Positions 37,461-46,745 are shown, counted from the stretch's first letter. The stretch is 64,000 nt of DNA from Rhodobacterales bacterium HKCCE4037 (GCA_015689645.1 WVSM01000004.1:1-64000), one strand, 5' to 3'. Numbers and translations: made by a program. Notes: generated from the letters alone by a model not told the origin.

Positions 37461-37960
37461 GCCGCGCCCCCGATCGCGGCGGCGAGCCGGTTCGACGTCG
37501 CCGCATGAAAGGAATGGCAGATCGCGATGGCCAGCGCGTCGGCGGCATCCGGACCTTCGGGCGCGCAGCCCGGCAGTTGCAGGCGGACCATGTGGTCGAT
37601 CTGCCGCTTGTCCGCATGGCCCACGCCGACCACGGCTTTCTTCACGGCATTCGGGGCATATTCCGCAACGCTCAATCCAGCCTGGGCGGGCACCAGCATC
37701 GCGATCCCGCGCGCCTGCCCGAGCTTCAGCGTCCCCGCCCCGTCGCGGTTCACGAAGGTCTGTTCGACCGCCGCCGCCTCCGGCGCGTAGCGGGCCACGA
37801 CCTCGGACAATTGCTGATGCAGGGACAGCAGCCGTGTGGCCAGGTCGGTGCCCGTGCTCTTGCAGGTTCCGTTGGCGACATGGGACAACCGCCCGTTCGC
37901 CGCATCGACCACGCCCCAGCCCAGGCATCTGAGGCCGGGGTCGATTCCGATAATCCGCAT
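37457..37960 (-). CDS. ruvC: Holliday junction resolvase RuvC
   Basis: 167 residues. Endonuclease with catalytic acidic residues: Asp7 ([15 protein letters not shown]), Glu near 68 (AAAVEQTFV) and the C-terminal pair in [14 protein letters not shown]. The chosen start has an AGAGCAGG-type site upstream and is the standard N-terminus; the frame extends 40 codons further into intergenic sequence without a supporting start. Confidence 0.96.
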   Translation of the reverse strand: MRIIGIDPGLRCLGWGVVDAANGRLSHVANGTCKSTGTDLATRLLSLHQQLSEVVARYAPEAAAVEQTFVNRDGAGTLKLGQARGIAMLVPAQAGLSVAEYAPNAVKKAVVGVGHADKRQIDHMVRLQLPGCAPEGPDAADALAIAICHSFHAATSNRLAAAIGGAA

Positions 37961-38321
37961 GTCCTGCTCTTCCCGCCTGTGACCGGAGGTTTTCAAGCGC
38001 ACTAGCACGAAACGCGAACATCGCCAAGCACGGTGACGCGGATGGCGAATTTCGCACCCGGAATGTCGCTTCGCGAACACGCAGTCAATTTACGACATTT
38101 CGCGATCAATTTTCGACACTTCGGATCGCAATTTTCCGTTAAAAAACGGTTACTTATAGACATTTTCAGGTATGCGGAAATTGCATGTGACCCTTGCAAA
38201 AAAGCTGTCTTGCGGAGTGCATTTGCGACCTCTAGATGCCGTTCGACTTGAAGCGCCGGGTTCGGTGGCTTCGGGACTTTCACATCACAAGCAGAACACG
38301 AAACCGGAAAGGATGAGAGCC
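37961..38321. other. 361-base intergenic region with 21-bp direct repeats
   Basis: Between divergent ruvC and the DUF1127 gene. Two imperfect direct repeats of 21 bp lie at 38085-38105 and 38106-38126 (TCAATTTACGACATTTCG against TCAATTTTCGACACTTCG), with a partial third (CGCAATTTTCCG). An inverted repeat CCGTT-AAAA-AACGG follows at about 38137, then an AT-rich stretch TTACTTATAGACATTTTC. Likely holds promoters and factor-binding sites; no coding potential seen. Confidence 0.6.
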
Positions 38322-38525
38322 ATGGCCTCCATCACCAATCGCCCGCTCGGCGCGGGGTTCAATGCCACCCGGGTCCTCTCCGGTATGGTCGCAAAAATCG
38401 CAGCCTGGAACGACGCCCGCGTCACGCGCAAGGCGCTGTCCGCGCTGACGAACCGCGAACTCGATGACCTCGGGCTGACCCGGGGCGACATCGACGACGT
38501 CGTCGCAGGCCGCACCGTTCGCTAA
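38322..38525 (+). CDS. DUF1127 small protein
   Basis: 67 residues. The C-terminal part carries the DUF1127 signature RKALSALTNRELDDLGLTRGDI, an arginine/acidic helix found in small alphaproteobacterial proteins of phosphate and carbon metabolism regulation. Basic N-terminus. AAGGATGAGAG precedes ATG 38322; ATG 38313 is an alternative. A strong terminator follows, so it is a single-gene transcript. Confidence 0.88.
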   Translation: MASITNRPLGAGFNATRVLSGMVAKIAAWNDARVTRKALSALTNRELDDLGLTRGDIDDVVAGRTVR

Positions 38526-38549
38526 GGCATTCGCCTCTCGGGCAGAAAG

Positions 38550-38587
38550 AAGGGCGACCGGTGGGACAGCCGGTCGCCCTTTTACTT
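38550..38587 (+). terminator. Rho-independent terminator after the DUF1127 gene
   Basis: 11-bp perfect stem AGGGCGACCGG/CCGGTCGCCCT with an 8-base loop and TTTTACTTT after it. Confidence 0.92.
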
Positions 38588-38635
38588 TGCCCTATCCTCC
38601 GCGCCCGTTGCTGGCGGGCCCGACATAAGGTGATT

Positions 38636-39022
38636 TCACAGGCCCTGCGCCGCCAGTCCGCCCCGCACGAAGACGTTGAAGTCTTCATAGCGGTCGACCA
38701 TCCAATTGGTCAGCGCGTCGGGCAGCAGGATCAGGCCCGCGATGCGTTCGAAGCTGGAACCGGTCAGAAGGCTTTGCACCTCAAGGGTGTAGACATCGAC
38801 CCCGAGGAACCAGATCAGATAGGCCTTGACCGCAACGGCCACGAAGAGGCCGGCGATGATACCCTTGAGCGGGAACGCGAAGCGGAGGCGGGACGAAGGG
38901 CGACCGATTGCCGTGACGACACCATCGGGGTGCACCACGAATCCCATGCCTTTGCGCCGCCCACGACGGGAGCGCTGGATGCGGTTCAACCGGGACTGGA
39001 ACTGTTCGTTATCGTAACTCAT
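38636..39022 (-). CDS. Small membrane protein of unknown function
   Basis: 128 residues. A basic N-terminal stretch (RIQRSRRGRRKG) is followed by one clear hydrophobic segment (LKGIIAGLFVAVAVKAYLIWFLG, about 52-74) and a second possible one near 90-108. No recognised family. It stands between the DUF1127 terminator and prmA. Confidence 0.6.
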   Translation of the reverse strand: MSYDNEQFQSRLNRIQRSRRGRRKGMGFVVHPDGVVTAIGRPSSRLRFAFPLKGIIAGLFVAVAVKAYLIWFLGVDVYTLEVQSLLTGSSFERIAGLILLPDALTNWMVDRYEDFNVFVRGGLAAQGL

Positions 39023-39129
39023 TGGGCAGCTCTAATACAAAATTGCCGCCCCCACCGGGAATTTACGTAGCAATTCGTTGACCAAATTGCGACAACTTTT
39101 AGGCAATCGCTCCCTGGCCTGGGGCCCCG

Positions 39130-40002
39130 TCAGTCCAGCCGTTGCAGCGTGAGGGTTGTCCATTCGCCGATCTCGTCTCGGGCGTTCAAGGTGAAGCCCT
39201 CGCCCTCGTAAGCGGCAATGACCTCATCGGCCTGCGGATTGAGAATGCCGGACAGGATCACGTGGCCACGGGGGGCCGTATGCGCCGCCATGGACGGTGC
39301 CAGATCGACCAGCGGACCCTTCAAAATATTAGCCAAAACAAGATCATAGGGCCCGGCCTTGTGCAGGGTTTCATGCTCGAACCCGGCCGCTTCGATACAA
39401 TCCACCAGCTCGGCCACGCCATTCGCACGGGCATTCGCGGCAGCAACTTCGACCGCCTGCGGATCAATGTCGGAGGCCATGATCTTGCGCCCCAGAACCT
39501 TCGCCGCAGCGATCGCCAGCACAGCTGTTCCGCAGCCGATATCAGCCACCGCGTTCGGGGACGCGCCATCCGTAAACAGTTTGTCCACGGCCTCGAGACA
39601 CCCTTTCGTGGTGCCATGATGCCCGGTTCCGAAGGCCATCGCGGCCTCGATCAGCAGCGGGACCGACTCGGAGGGCACGCGATCCGCATCGTGGCTGCCG
39701 TAGACGAAGAATCGCCCCGCCTCGACCGGATGCAACTCACGCCGGACATGGGCGACCCAATCCGTCTCGGGCAGTTCCGAGACCACGAAATCCTTCGCCC
39801 CGTAGGCCGCCGACAGGATCGCCAGCGCGATCTCGTCGGGCGTCTCGATGAAATAGGCGCCCACTTCCCACAGGCCCGAGCCATCCTCCATCTCGAAGAC
39901 GCCGACACCGGTGGGCGTCGGGTCGATCTCTTCCAATGCCGCGCCAAGCGCCTCGGCCTTGGGTTTGTCAGCAAGCGTCGTCAGGGCAGTCCAGGTGGGC
40001 AT
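39130..40002 (-). CDS. prmA: Ribosomal protein L11 methyltransferase PrmA
   Basis: 290 residues. SAM-dependent methylation of ribosomal protein L11. Conserved AMAFGTGHHGTTKGCL before the SAM motif VADIGCGTAVLAIAAAKVLG (about 155-175), DIDPQAVEVA and VLANILKGPL. The start ATG 40002 has GAGAGG upstream; the frame is open 32 codons further. Divergent from the three-paralog cluster. Confidence 0.93.
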   Translation of the reverse strand: MPTWTALTTLADKPKAEALGAALEEIDPTPTGVGVFEMEDGSGLWEVGAYFIETPDEIALAILSAAYGAKDFVVSELPETDWVAHVRRELHPVEAGRFFVYGSHDADRVPSESVPLLIEAAMAFGTGHHGTTKGCLEAVDKLFTDGASPNAVADIGCGTAVLAIAAAKVLGRKIMASDIDPQAVEVAAANARANGVAELVDCIEAAGFEHETLHKAGPYDLVLANILKGPLVDLAPSMAAHTAPRGHVILSGILNPQADEVIAAYEGEGFTLNARDEIGEWTTLTLQRLD

Positions 40003-40137
40003 CTCGGGCCTCTCGCAATTCCATGCCGGTGCGGTAGCGCCTTCGCAGGCGTTTGGCAAACGGGCGGTGGATTTCCGCACTTTGGGAACAGGGCCCACAC
40101 CGGTTAACCTCAGGCCACTTCATCAAGGAGCCCCTTC

Positions 40138-40557
40138 ATGCTTCGTGGACCCCGTGGCCTGATCGTCACCCTCGTTGGCGCCGCCATCATCATCGCGCTC
40201 GCCATCGTCTTCGGCTTCCGTGGCCAGAAATCCGACGTCGAAACCGCGCGCGCTTTCCTCAACCACCTTGCCGCCGCCGAGGTGTCCGAGGCCCACGCGC
40301 TTCTGCACGCCTCCATCACCGACCGCCTGCCGGAGGCCGAATTGCGCAGCGCCACCGCCGGGATGCACGCCTTCGAGGACATCAACTTTCCCGGCTTCAG
40401 CTTCCAGACAACCAACGGCACACGCACGACGGAACTGACCGGCTCCGGCACCACCGCCGACGGCTGCGAAAGCGCGCTGACCTTCGAACTCCTGAACGGC
40501 GTCATCACCTATTTCAACATCGAGCCCCTCTGCCTCGGGGCGCCCACCGACGCATGA
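40138..40557 (+). CDS. Membrane-anchored paralog 1 of 3
   Basis: 139 residues, unknown function. An N-terminal anchor (about 8-27) is followed by an extracytoplasmic domain. Shared features of the family are a helix like ARAFLNHLAAAEVSEAHALL, then a Cys pair exactly 22 apart (Cys110 in GCESALTFELLNG and Cys132 in IEPLC), probably a disulfide. AAGGAG upstream; the stop overlaps the next start as ATGA. Confidence 0.8.
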   Translation: MLRGPRGLIVTLVGAAIIIALAIVFGFRGQKSDVETARAFLNHLAAAEVSEAHALLHASITDRLPEAELRSATAGMHAFEDINFPGFSFQTTNGTRTTELTGSGTTADGCESALTFELLNGVITYFNIEPLCLGAPTDA

Positions 40558-40970
40558 GACAGGCGATCCTCCCCCTCTCGCTGGTCTTCGGCAGCCTCGC
40601 GCTTGTTGCCGCGTTCGTCTGGTGGATCTTCGAAAGCCAGCGCGAGGACGTCGCCGTCGCACGCAGTTTCCTGACCAATTTGGCCACGCAGGACTTCGAC
40701 GCCTCGCGCGCCCTGATGACCCCGCTCCTGTCCGCCACCCTGACCGAGAGCGAAATCAACCGCGCCTTCGGCCGGCTGGAGGAATGGGACCGTCTGCGCA
40801 TCGGGCAACGGTCCTCGACCACCTCCGGCGGGTCGCGCCAGACCGAGATGTGGGGCTTGGGGACCACGATCTCCGGCTGCGAGAGCGAGCTTTACGTCCG
40901 CACGCGGGACGGCCTGGTCGATGCCATCAACATCACGCCAATCTGTCCCTCCCCCAGCGTCGATGCCTGA
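40554..40970 (+). CDS. Membrane-anchored paralog 2 of 3
   Basis: 138 residues. Same layout as its neighbours: an anchor at about 5-26, ARSFLTNLATQDFDASRALM, and the Cys pair 22 apart (Cys109 in GCESELYVRTRDG and Cys131 in ITPIC). Start overlaps the previous stop as ATGA, so the two are co-translated. Tandem duplication followed by divergence is the likely origin. Confidence 0.8.
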   Translation: MRQAILPLSLVFGSLALVAAFVWWIFESQREDVAVARSFLTNLATQDFDASRALMTPLLSATLTESEINRAFGRLEEWDRLRIGQRSSTTSGGSRQTEMWGLGTTISGCESELYVRTRDGLVDAINITPICPSPSVDA

Positions 40971-40998
40971 GCGGCGCACAAACCCGAGGCCCTCCCCC

Positions 40999-41421
40999 AT
41001 GTCCGAAGAACAGCGCACCGGAAAGATCCCCCTTCGCGTCGTCCTCATCATCCTTGGCGTGGTTGTCCTGCTGGTGGGCTATTGCACCTTCTCCAGCAAC
41101 CGCGACGCCGCCACGATGGACACGTTCATCGACCACCTCGTCGCCGGTGAATACGATGCGGCGGCCGGTCTCTGGACCGACCGCTTCGCCGGGGATTTCC
41201 GCGCCGCGATGACACCCGAGGTCGGAGCCGACATCACCGCAAGCGCCCCCTACGAGATCGAATGGAACGGCTCGGGCGTCAGCGGGACGGAATCCTATTC
41301 CATCTATGTCGCCACCGGCACCACGCCGGATGCGCGCGGCTGCGTTCTGGAACTGGAGGTGTCGTTCATCAACGGCCTCATCAATTCGCTCAACAGTGAT
41401 GAGATCTGCGGGGAGGAGTAA
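40999..41421 (+). CDS. Membrane-anchored paralog 3 of 3
   Basis: 140 residues. Anchor at about 12-28 (LRVVLIILGVVVLLVGY), then MDTFIDHLVAGEYDAAAGLW and the Cys pair 22 apart (Cys115 in GCVLELEVSFING and Cys137 in DEICG). ATG 40999 with GAGG upstream is chosen; ATG 40963 is possible. It ends one base before the convergent stop codon of the MFS gene. Role unknown; the three together look like one operon. Confidence 0.8.
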   Translation: MSEEQRTGKIPLRVVLIILGVVVLLVGYCTFSSNRDAATMDTFIDHLVAGEYDAAAGLWTDRFAGDFRAAMTPEVGADITASAPYEIEWNGSGVSGTESYSIYVATGTTPDARGCVLELEVSFINGLINSLNSDEICGEE

Positions 41422-42669
41422 TCACTCCGCCGGCTGTGCGGCCCGCGCGCTGAACACGGTCTCGTTGCCCGGAACCGGGTGACGCGGCACCAGGCACGAC
41501 AGGCCCAGAGACACGCAGGCCATCCCGGCCGCTACGATGAACACCGCCGTGGGCGAACTCAGCCACAAGTAGCCAAGCAGGAACGGCAGGAACACCGCCG
41601 CGATATGGTTGATCGTGAAGGCCACGGCCGCCGTGGGCGCGATGTCCTCCGGGTCGGCGATCTTCTGGAAATAGGTTTTGATCGCCAGCGCCAGGGCAAA
41701 GAAGATGTGGTTCACAACGTAAAGCCCTGCGGCCAGCTGGAAACCCCAGTCGAACACGTAAAGCCCCGCGTAAAGCACGAAGATCATGCCAAGCCCGGTG
41801 TATTCCACCATGAGCGCCAGACGCTCGCCGAACCGCCCGACAACATGGCCAAGCACCGGCGCGACGGCCATGTTGACCAGCAGCGTCACCATGTAGAGCG
41901 CCGTGATCTGGTGCACCTCGAACCCGAAGCGCTCGACCATCATGAAGCCCGCGAAGACCATGAAGATCTGCCGCCGCGCGCCCGACATGAATTGCAGCGC
42001 GTAATACAGCCAGTAACGTCGCCGCAGCACCATTGTCTTGCGCTGCGGGTTTGGGCTCTCGAATTGCGGGTAGATCAGGAAGCAGGCCAGCGCCAGCAGC
42101 GCCGTCGCCCCGCCCGAGATCCAGTATACGAAGTCATAGCTCAGGTCGTAGGCCCGCCATGTCACGACGATGGCGGCGTAAGCCAGCAGCGTCGCGCCCG
42201 ACCCGATCGCCAGCAGATAACCCAGAACCTGCGGCGCGCGGTCCTTCCTGATCCACTGCAATTGCAGGGATTGGTTGACCGTCTCGTAATAGTGGAAGCC
42301 GATCGAACTCAGTAGCGTCACGATCAGCAGCCCGCCAAGCGAGGGGAACTGCGCAGTCAGCGCCGTGGCCACGCCCAGCAGGACCAGCGACACGAGTCCC
42401 AGCACCTGCTCGCGGATGAACAGCAGCAGGAAAATGACGCCAATCGCCAGAAAACCGGGGATCTCGCGCACCGTATGCAGCCAGCCGATGTCGGATCCGT
42501 CGAAACCGGCCATCTCGATGACGAAATTGTTCAGAAGCGCCGACCATGTGGCGAAGGCCACGGGCATCGCAAAGGCCATGACGGACAGCAGTGCCAGGGG
42601 GCTGCGCCAGAAGGGCAGCTTGCGCCCCTCGTCCAGGGACATGATCGTCAGGGAGTCGCCTATGGCCAT
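41422..42669 (-). CDS. MFS transporter of unknown substrate
   Basis: 415 residues with about 12 hydrophobic segments. Stretches such as IGWLHTVREIPGFLAIGVIFLLLF and VAFTINHIAAVFLPFLLGY are typical MFS helices. No specific motif gives the substrate. ATG 42669 precedes the first membrane segment closely; an AAAGG lies upstream. It lies downstream of homospermidine synthase in the same direction, with a 245-base gap (42670-42914) that holds no clear feature, so a shared function is not certain. Confidence 0.85.
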   Translation of the reverse strand: MAIGDSLTIMSLDEGRKLPFWRSPLALLSVMAFAMPVAFATWSALLNNFVIEMAGFDGSDIGWLHTVREIPGFLAIGVIFLLLFIREQVLGLVSLVLLGVATALTAQFPSLGGLLIVTLLSSIGFHYYETVNQSLQLQWIRKDRAPQVLGYLLAIGSGATLLAYAAIVVTWRAYDLSYDFVYWISGGATALLALACFLIYPQFESPNPQRKTMVLRRRYWLYYALQFMSGARRQIFMVFAGFMMVERFGFEVHQITALYMVTLLVNMAVAPVLGHVVGRFGERLALMVEYTGLGMIFVLYAGLYVFDWGFQLAAGLYVVNHIFFALALAIKTYFQKIADPEDIAPTAAVAFTINHIAAVFLPFLLGYLWLSSPTAVFIVAAGMACVSLGLSCLVPRHPVPGNETVFSARAAQPAE

Positions 42670-42914
42670 GAAGATGCCTTTACGCCTGTTCAACGGGAAA
42701 GGCGAGGCAGGGAATGACCGGGCATTGGTGCGCCATTGCACAGGTCAAAAGGGCAGGCCTCCGCCACGGCGATCCGGCGCGCGGACCCCGCCCTCTTTGT
42801 TCCATGAAAATGCAAATCGACGCCCTCCGCAGGCACAAGCGTCCGCAGACGTGGCGCCCTGCGGGAGGGTGGGCGGGGCGATGGCGACAGCCGAGCGTCG
42901 TCCCGCCCGTCCGA

Positions 42915-44336
42915 TCAACTCGCCAGAACGTTGCGGAAGGCCCAGGGCTCGTTCTCGTCGATATCCTCCGGGAACATCTCCCAGCGATCCTGAAGCGGCG
43001 TCCAGTCGGTGTAATGCGCCTCCACCGGGCCGAGGTAGGGGCGCTGCACTTCAAGGCATCTCGCGTGGTCCATTTCGTCCGCCTCCACGATCCCCGCGCC
43101 GGGATTTTCCAGCGCCCAGACCATGCCGGCCAGCACGGCGGAGGTCACCTGCAATCCGGTCGCGTTCTGATACGGCGCAAGGTCCCGCGTTTCCTCGTTC
43201 GAAAGGCGCGAGCCGTACCACAGCGCGTTCTTTTCATGCCCGTAGAGCAGCACGCCCAACTCGTCGATGCCCTCCACGATCTCGTCCTCGCCAAGAATGT
43301 GATGCTCCGTCTGCGTCACGCCCGAGCCGAACATCTCGTGCAGGCTGAGGACCGCATCGTCGCAAGGATGGTAGGCGTAATGGCAGGTCGGGCGATATTC
43401 CGGCTCATGCCCCTCGCCCACGGTGTAATAGTCGGAAATCGACACGGCCTCGTTATGGGTGACGAGGAAGCCGAACTGCGGCCCGGGCGTCGGGCACCAC
43501 GTATGCACGCGGGTGATCGCGCCCGGGCGCTCCATCCAGATCGCCGCCTTGCAGCCCGTCTCCTGCCGGTGGCCGTTCTCGGGGAACCACGGCTCATGCG
43601 TGCCCCACCCAAGCTCGGCGGGCTGGAAACCTTCGGCGATGAAGCCCTCCACTGACCACGTGTTGACGAAGACATTGCGCGGACGCGGCGTGCGGCGGGC
43701 CTGCGTGTCGCGCTCCGCGATATGCACACCCTTCACGCCAAGGCCCTGCATCAGCGCGGCCCATCCTGCGCGATCCGTCGGCGCTGTGGCGTCGCGGCCG
43801 AGATCCTTGGCCAGCGTCAGGAGCCCTTCCTTGACGAACCAGCTCACCATGCCGGGATTCGCGCCGCAGCAGGACACCGCCGTTGTGCCGCCGGGATTGG
43901 CGGCCTTCTCGTCCCGCACGCGCTGGCGCAGGGCGTAGTTGGTGCGGGCGGCGTTATCCTCGGTTCCGAAGTAATAGCCCGCCCAGGGCTCCACCACCGT
44001 GTCGATATAGGGCACGTCGATCTCGCGGCAGAATTTCATCAGGTCGAGCGAGTCCGTATCGACCGACAGGTTCACGCAGAAACCCTTGCCCGGCTCCAGA
44101 AGGCCACCCAGAACCTCGCGATAATTGTCGGAGGTCAGGGCGGTATCGACGAAGTTCAACCGATGCTGGCGCAGGAAGTTGTGCTGCCGCGCGTCCGGCT
44201 CGATCACGGTGAACCGGTCGGCGTCATATTCGAAATGCCGCTCGATCAGGGGCCAGGTCCCTTTGCCGATGGACCCGAAGCCGATCATCACGATCGGCCC
44301 GTCGATTTTTGCGTAAACCGGATATGCGTCGGTCAT
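42915..44336 (-). CDS. hss: Homospermidine synthase
   Basis: 473 residues. NAD-dependent synthesis of sym-homospermidine from putrescine, the main long polyamine of many alphaproteobacteria. Rossmann motif VMIGFGSIGKGTWPLI at the N-terminus; TVIEPD, VDTVVEPWAGYYF and TAVSCCGANPGMVSWF are family stretches. The start at 44336 has GGGAGGGGAC upstream; an open frame extends 40 codons further. About the normal length of bacterial Hss. Confidence 0.93.
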   Translation of the reverse strand: MTDAYPVYAKIDGPIVMIGFGSIGKGTWPLIERHFEYDADRFTVIEPDARQHNFLRQHRLNFVDTALTSDNYREVLGGLLEPGKGFCVNLSVDTDSLDLMKFCREIDVPYIDTVVEPWAGYYFGTEDNAARTNYALRQRVRDEKAANPGGTTAVSCCGANPGMVSWFVKEGLLTLAKDLGRDATAPTDRAGWAALMQGLGVKGVHIAERDTQARRTPRPRNVFVNTWSVEGFIAEGFQPAELGWGTHEPWFPENGHRQETGCKAAIWMERPGAITRVHTWCPTPGPQFGFLVTHNEAVSISDYYTVGEGHEPEYRPTCHYAYHPCDDAVLSLHEMFGSGVTQTEHHILGEDEIVEGIDELGVLLYGHEKNALWYGSRLSNEETRDLAPYQNATGLQVTSAVLAGMVWALENPGAGIVEADEMDHARCLEVQRPYLGPVEAHYTDWTPLQDRWEMFPEDIDENEPWAFRNVLAS

Positions 44337-44831
44337 TGTCCCCTCCCGCAGCGGAATCGAAGTTCCGCCGGTGATAGGGAATAAAGGCGCGAAATGAAAC
44401 CTTTGCCCGGACATACGACCGCACCGGAGCACGGTTCGCCCGGCCGGTTTTCGCAACGGCTCGGGCTGGGACGGTCTTCATCGGCGGGCCGACGCGGAAA
44501 GAGCGAACAGGAAGGGCAGCGCTGCCCGAAAGCGACCGAAAACCGCCGGGTGCCACCCCGATGGCTGGAAAGTTGCGCGATCCCCGGCGCGTGATGGGCG
44601 CCGTCGATCGTCCTGTCGTTTGGCGGGTTGATGGCCCGCCGGCCTAGGCTGACACGGGGTTATGCCGCGGTAGGGTTAAGGAAGCGTTATCGCCGGACGA
44701 AAAGGCCGCGCGACGGGGAAAATCGACACGTTTCGGCCGGAAACCTACGGGTTTCCTTCCCTGCCCCAACCTTGCCAGACGCCGCCATCGTGCCGCAGGA
44801 TCGGATCATTCCAATTGAACGAGTTTGCCCC
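44337..44831. other. 495-base intergenic region before the TPR gene
   Basis: Between divergent hss and the TPR gene. It contains a perfect 14-bp palindrome GGGCAGCGCTGCCC at 44514-44527. A short plus-strand open frame (44394-44594) has no ribosome-binding site or recognisable motif. Both promoters must lie here. I see no further gene. Confidence 0.5.
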
Positions 44832-46031
44832 ATGCGCCCTTTCATCGCCTCAGCCGCCGCCGTTCTGTTTTCCACCGGCATCGCCCAAGCCCAGGCCACG
44901 CCGGACGAGATTTGCCTGTTCCAGGAAGAAAACTGGACCGAGGTCATCGAGGCCTGCACAGACGCGATTGCCGCAATCGACGATCCCGTCGAACAGGGCC
45001 GCTACGTCCTCCACCGGGCAATTGCCCACGAGGCACAGGGGGATCTGGACGCTGCCATTGAGGATCAGGTTCGTGTCGGCGACTACCGCCCCGATTGGTT
45101 CCGGGGCTATTCGAATGCGGCGAGCCTCGCCTTCACCCTCGGCGATACGGAGGCGCACCTTCAATGGGCGCAGGCTGCCATCGACGCCGAGCCGGAGAAC
45201 CCGCGCGCTTACGGCGAGATGCTGTTCGCGCTGGTGGACGGGGACGATCCGGCGCTGTGCGAGGATCTTGCCGGGCAAGTGATGGACCTCCTGCCCCATC
45301 CCGTCGACTGGCCTTTCATGGCGGCGCGCGACGAACACCTCATGGGCAATCTCGGATACTGCATGCAGACACTCGGGCGCGACTCGCTTGCGCTTCAGGC
45401 CTACCGCGCCGCCGAAGCCCAGGGGCTGGACACGGCTTGGCTCTATTCGAACATGTCCTACCTCGCCTATTTCCGCCTTGAGCGCGCCGACCTAGGGGCG
45501 GAGTACGCGACCCGCGCGGTCGAACTGGGGGGACGGTCGCTCTACGATGCCGACACGCTGGTCTATTCGCTGGTTGATCTGGGCGATCTCGACGGCGCGC
45601 TGGAGGTCGTGCGCAGCTATGCCGATCTGTTGGATGAGCAGGAGGAGGAGTGGGGCACGCGCAACGTGGTCGGGTGGGCGCTGTTCCTCGACGGACGACT
45701 GGAAGAAGCGTCGGAGGTGATGGAGGCCTGGGCCGTCTGGGCGGAAAATGAAATCGCGGAGGGGCGCGTCACACAGGGCCATATCTGGGACACGGTCGCC
45801 CATATCCGCGCCGGGCTGAACGATACCGAAGGCGCATCCGCCGCCTTTCGTCGGGTCATCGAGGAATACGAGGAATCCGAGCGCGCTTACGAATTCTATG
45901 GCTCGCAGCTGACCGCGATGGGGTTCGATATCGGTGAGGGAGAGGCCGGGTTGCTGGAGGCGCTGGATGCCTGCGCCGCCACGGGTCCCGCCTGTCGGTT
46001 CGAGGAGGAAAATCCGGAACCGACCGAGTAA
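44832..46031 (+). CDS. Secreted TPR protein of unknown function
   Basis: 399 residues. Signal peptide MRPFIASAAAVLFSTGIAQAQA. TPR-like repeats cover most of the rest (RYVLHRAIAHEAQGDLDAAI, AYRAAEAQGLDTAWLYSNM, LVDLGDLDGALEVVRSYAD). Acidic overall. An open frame extends upstream, but ATG 44832 gives the signal peptide. A terminator shared with convergent rpsD follows. Confidence 0.8.
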   Translation: MRPFIASAAAVLFSTGIAQAQATPDEICLFQEENWTEVIEACTDAIAAIDDPVEQGRYVLHRAIAHEAQGDLDAAIEDQVRVGDYRPDWFRGYSNAASLAFTLGDTEAHLQWAQAAIDAEPENPRAYGEMLFALVDGDDPALCEDLAGQVMDLLPHPVDWPFMAARDEHLMGNLGYCMQTLGRDSLALQAYRAAEAQGLDTAWLYSNMSYLAYFRLERADLGAEYATRAVELGGRSLYDADTLVYSLVDLGDLDGALEVVRSYADLLDEQEEEWGTRNVVGWALFLDGRLEEASEVMEAWAVWAENEIAEGRVTQGHIWDTVAHIRAGLNDTEGASAAFRRVIEEYEESERAYEFYGSQLTAMGFDIGEGEAGLLEALDACAATGPACRFEEENPEPTE

Positions 46032-46052
46032 GCAACACCTTCAGCCAATGTA

Positions 46053-46080
46053 AAAGGCCGCCCGGTTGGGGGCGGCCTTT
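46053..46080. terminator. Bidirectional terminator between TPR gene and rpsD
   Basis: 11-bp stem AAAGGCCGCCC/GGGCGGCCTTT with loop GGTTGG. A/T runs on both ends let it serve both convergent genes. Confidence 0.88.
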
Positions 46081-46103
46081 CTGAATTCTGGTCGGTGGGA
46101 AGA

Positions 46104-46724
46104 TCAGTTCTTCGCGTAGAATTCCACGACGAGGTTCGGTTCCATCACGACCGGGTACGGCACATCGGCCAGGCCGGGGGTACGCACGAACTTCGCGGTC
46201 ATCTTGGAATGGTCGGCCTCGATGTAATCGGGGACGTCACGTTCGGCCAGTTGAGCGGCTTCGAGCACGACGGCGAGTTGTTTGGACCGGTCGCGGACCT
46301 CGATCACGTCACCTTCCTGCACGCGGTAGGAGGGGATGTTGACCTTCTGACCATTCACCTTGACGTGGCCATGGTTCACGAACTGGCGGGCCGCGAAAAC
46401 GGTGGGCACGAACTTGGCGCGGTATACGACGGCGTCGAGGCGGCGCTCGAGCAGGCCGATGAGGAATTCACCGGTGTCGCCGCGCAGACGCTCGGCTTCG
46501 GCATAGATGCGGCGGAACTGCTTCTCGGTCAGGTCGCCGTAATAGCCCTTGAGCTTCTGCTTGGCGCGAAGCTGCAGGCCGAAATCGGAAAGCTTGCCCT
46601 TGCGGCGCTGGCCGTGCTGGCCGGGGCCGTATTCGCGGCGGTTGACCGGGGACTTCGGGCGACCCCAGATGTTTTCGCCCATGCGGCGGTCGATCTTGTA
46701 CTTGGCAGACGTGCGTTTGGTCAC
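46104..46724 (-). CDS. rpsD: 30S ribosomal protein S4
   Basis: 206 residues. Primary 16S rRNA-binding protein. [34 protein letters not shown] and the S4 RNA-binding domain [31 protein letters not shown] are diagnostic. AAGGAGAT precedes the ATG. Leader 46725-46913 contains a palindromic repeat; an S4-binding autoregulatory structure could also lie there, but I cannot show it. Confidence 0.98.
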   Translation of the reverse strand: MTKRTSAKYKIDRRMGENIWGRPKSPVNRREYGPGQHGQRRKGKLSDFGLQLRAKQKLKGYYGDLTEKQFRRIYAEAERLRGDTGEFLIGLLERRLDAVVYRAKFVPTVFAARQFVNHGHVKVNGQKVNIPSYRVQEGDVIEVRDRSKQLAVVLEAAQLAERDVPDYIEADHSKMTAKFVRTPGLADVPYPVVMEPNLVVEFYAKN

Positions 46725-46745
46725 GGCTGATCTCCTTTTTGAGGC

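Noticed and set aside
44394-44594. 66-codon plus-strand frame in the hss/TPR gap
   Set aside because: No ribosome-binding site, low-complexity Arg/Gly/Pro/Ser translation and no motif.
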